Below are positions 21,332-23,420 of a DNA stretch of 23,420 bases, piece after piece. Position numbers and translations under genes: made by a program. This stretch comes from Methylacidiphilum caldifontis (GTDB lineage Bacteria > Verrucomicrobiota > Verrucomicrobiia > Methylacidiphilales > CAMAQI01). Each line of letters opens with the position of its first letter. The first letter of the stretch is position 1. Under the pieces are notes generated by a model. The model worked only from the letters and a program-made list of their open reading frames with translations, was not told the origin of the DNA and ran no database searches. The DNA lies in contig CAMAQI010000017.1 of the NCBI GenBank assembly GCA_945860255.1, positions 1-23,420 on the forward strand, read 5' to 3'.

Positions 21332-22960
21332 TCATAACAATTCCTGTTGTCCGAGAGGTAAGGGGGCTTTTGGAAGATTCTCCACTTTGAGACTGTAATC
21401 ATCCTTCCCCCATTCACAGCGATTCAGAACCGCCTTCGGAATCTTTTTCACCGTCACGTTCGGATAGCCCTCTTTTCGACCCCGAAACGCAGTGCAGACA
21501 ATTAAAAGGGTTCGATCTGAACCGACCTCATCACTCAGCTGTTGAAGCTGATCGTGATTTAAGTTTGCGGTCGTCAGATAGATAAAATCCCGTTCCGTGG
21601 AGTACCCGTGCTTCCAATAAACCGTATCGCTAGGGGCGTAGGTGAATCCTTCCAACTTACAGACCGCCTCCGCCAACATCGCCGAATTGTAAGTCGGGTT
21701 AATCACAAAATTCCCCCACTTATCCTTTTCCAAAAGCGAAGGAGCAAGCCGATAGTAACGAAATCCCCCGCCACCCTTCCATCCCACAGCTTCGGTGATC
21801 CCACCGGGATCTGTACCATCAATCACCTTTTGAAGCCGAGGAATGCAATGCGTGTGACAATGCTCGCCCAGCTCGATTCCGATCCATCGACGACCCATTT
21901 TGTGAGCGACGGCTGCTGTGGTCCCAGAGCCGAGAAAGGAGTCGAGGACTATGTCGCTTGGATTTGATCCAAGCTCTACAATTCGCTTTAATAAAGCTTC
22001 TGGTTTCGGTGTAGAAAAGGGGTCATTTGAATTTAAAGCTAAAACCTCTCGCCTTGCATCTTGAGTATGTCCTACCTCTTCATAGCTCCAAATTGTTCCA
22101 CTTACACGTCCTTGATCTCGAAGATGTATTTTGAATTTTTTTAGCCTTGGAGTACTATTTTTCCCATCCTTTCCCCAATAAATCATATTTTCTTGAATAT
22201 GACGTAAATGTGCCTGCTGATCATACGCCCAAACACGAGTTTTTTTAGGTAAAATGATTTCCTGAGTATTGGGATTTATTATTTTATAATAAAGATTTGG
22301 CCTTTCATCTATTGATTTTGCACACGTATAATTATCAGACATCCATTCTCCTCTAAAATCATTGTCAGGATTTGAATATAACCGATTCTGTGCATCTGTT
22401 CTTGATAGTTTATTTGGTCTCCAAATCTCTTTATTTTTTGCAAATACAATAAGATGATCATGATCATCACTAAGCCATTTTGAGTCATTAGCTGGTGCAT
22501 ATTTCTTTTGCCAAATAACATTTGCGATAAAATTTTTTCGCCCGAACACCTCATCCCCGAGGATTTTTAAATAATGCGCCTCATTATCATCGAGCGTTAT
22601 CCAAATCGATCCGTCTTCACTTAACAAACGCCTCAACAACTCCAGTCTATCCTTCATCAACGACAACCAAATGGAATGCTCCACCCCATCATCATAATGC
22701 TCAAACGCACTTCCCGTATTATAAGGAGGATCAATAAAGATGCACTTCACCTTTCCTGTAAACTCCTGCTCCAGTGCCTTGAGAGCCAAAAGATTATCCC
22801 CAAAAATCAAGCGATTATCAAAGAGGTCGCTCTCCCCGACTCGATGTGCGGCATGATACGACTTCTCGGGATCTTCGATCAAAATCCGCGGCTCCAGCTT
22901 TGGCCGGTTCTCTTTTCCAATCCACGTCAGTTCCAATCTCTGTTTTTTAGAAGTATTCAT
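21332..22960 (-). CDS. mod: Type III-like site-specific DNA adenine methyltransferase (Mod)
   Basis: A 542-residue DNA N6-adenine methyltransferase. DPPY is at residues 77-80 (CIFIDPPYNTG) and the SAM-binding FxGxG motif at ~342-347 (VLDSFLGSGTTAAVA), with the recognition region between them: the beta-class order found in type III Mod proteins. It would both protect the host genome and give specificity to Res. The middle part (22010-22560, residues ~135-315) is clearly more AT-rich than the flanks, as expected if the recognition domain was exchanged. It is first in the operon mod-(ncRNA)-abi-res. No Shine-Dalgarno sequence is seen before the ATG. Confidence 0.93.
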   Translation of the reverse strand: MNTSKKQRLELTWIGKENRPKLEPRILIEDPEKSYHAAHRVGESDLFDNRLIFGDNLLALKALEQEFTGKVKCIFIDPPYNTGSAFEHYDDGVEHSIWLSLMKDRLELLRRLLSEDGSIWITLDDNEAHYLKILGDEVFGRKNFIANVIWQKKYAPANDSKWLSDDHDHLIVFAKNKEIWRPNKLSRTDAQNRLYSNPDNDFRGEWMSDNYTCAKSIDERPNLYYKIINPNTQEIILPKKTRVWAYDQQAHLRHIQENMIYWGKDGKNSTPRLKKFKIHLRDQGRVSGTIWSYEEVGHTQDARREVLALNSNDPFSTPKPEALLKRIVELGSNPSDIVLDSFLGSGTTAAVAHKMGRRWIGIELGEHCHTHCIPRLQKVIDGTDPGGITEAVGWKGGGGFRYYRLAPSLLEKDKWGNFVINPTYNSAMLAEAVCKLEGFTYAPSDTVYWKHGYSTERDFIYLTTANLNHDQLQQLSDEVGSDRTLLIVCTAFRGRKEGYPNVTVKKIPKAVLNRCEWGKDDYSLKVENLPKAPLPLGQQELL

Positions 22961-23054
22961 GAATCTAGAGATGGTAGATCACTCGCTGGAAGACAAGAGG
23001 ATGGAGGGTTACTATTCATGGCAAAATTCAATATTATCGTAGCTTTTTTTAACT

Positions 23055-23420
23055 TCATAGCAAGAGAGGGCTCTGTTCTAGTTTGGGTTGAACTTCTAAA
23101 ACACCTCTCTGCTTTTGAATGACTGCATCGGCTAGCGATTGAGAGTCAGTTAAATTACGAAAGAACGCTAAGTAACCTTTCTGAATCTTTAAAATTTCAG
23201 CTTGATTATAAATCATTTCCGCAATCTCATTTGTTTTTTGAGAAAGCAGTTTTTTATCTTCTTCAGACAATAAAAATTCTGATCGTTGAATAAGATCAAC
23301 AGTGGCGTTCCCAATAAATGACATCACAAAAAATCGGCCATGTCGAAAAAACGTACGTCTTTCATAGGTCGAGTTGGATTGTTCCGTGGCTGCAAGAATC
23401 TGATCGATAAATCTATAAAT
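23055..23420 (-). CDS. Unknown protein, C-terminal part (5' end outside window)
   Basis: The frame is open to the window edge, so at least 121 residues are present. The apparent start at 23327 is an internal GTG. It is probably mostly helical and charged (RSEFLLSEEDKKLLSQKTNE, then IAEMIYNQAEILKIQKGYLA). I recognise no family. It is relatively AT-rich and ends 94 bp before mod on the same strand, so it may belong to the defence locus. The gap 22961-23054 holds no convincing promoter. Confidence 0.6.
   Translation of the reverse strand: MYRFIDQILAATEQSNSTYERRTFFRHGRFFVMSFIGNATVDLIQRSEFLLSEEDKKLLSQKTNEIAEMIYNQAEILKIQKGYLAFFRNLTDSQSLADAVIQKQRGVLEVQPKLEQSPLLL

Noticed and set aside
1..23420. tRNA or rRNA genes
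   Set aside because: No cloverleaf with GTTCRA-type T-loop or rRNA-like conserved stretch was noticed on reading; a tRNA scan was not possible here.

Overview
The window is 23.4 kb of a bacterial chromosome of moderate GC content. It carries housekeeping genes (alaS, metK, ahcY, an aas-type gene, yraN) interleaved with toxin-antitoxin (TA) modules, a restriction/abortive-infection cluster and many palindromic intergenic repeats. The repeat style, the LplT-PlsC-acyl-ACP synthetase fusion and the rarity of Shine-Dalgarno sequences suggest an uncultivated environmental lineage, possibly of the PVC group. That taxonomic guess is weak. No rRNA, tRNA or CRISPR array was seen.

Region 1 (1-4470): the 3' part of alaS; a GxxExxY nuclease-like gene bracketed by 27-bp inverted repeats; an SMP-30/gluconolactonase-like exported protein; a small unknown gene; then about 780 bp without genes, of which about 500 bp form one nested palindrome. 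Region 2 (4412-9021): an S-adenosylmethionine-cycle operon metK-ahcY on the minus strand with a clear terminator. Divergent from it is a vapBC module whose toxin stop overlaps the start of an ArsR-methyltransferase fusion resembling SahR-type methionine-cycle regulators. Region 3 (9178-12711): yraN, then a run of minus-strand TA units: an orphan Phd antitoxin sitting on the remnant of its deleted PIN toxin, and three complete PIN/antitoxin pairs, one with a 51-residue antitoxin that is easily missed. Related ~165-bp palindromic repeats punctuate the run. All four complete TA operons in the window have a promoter whose -10 box ends 6-7 nt before the antitoxin ATG, which predicts leaderless mRNAs.

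Region 4 (12889-16557): a three-domain lysophospholipid transporter/acyltransferase/acyl-ACP synthetase gene. It is bracketed by two perfect, inverted copies of a 23-base sequence, each inserted into a different repeat. Region 5 (16847-23420): a DUF2786 gene, then convergent to it a minus-strand defence operon: type III-like Mod methyltransferase, a ~110-nt structured RNA candidate ending in a terminator, an Abi_2-family HEPN protein (RNICAH motif) and a Res-type helicase-nuclease that starts inside the Abi stop codon. The strongest candidate for a notable system is this mod-ncRNA-abi-res cassette, in which the RNA may be the antitoxin that restrains the HEPN toxin. A partial unknown gene upstream of mod runs off the window.
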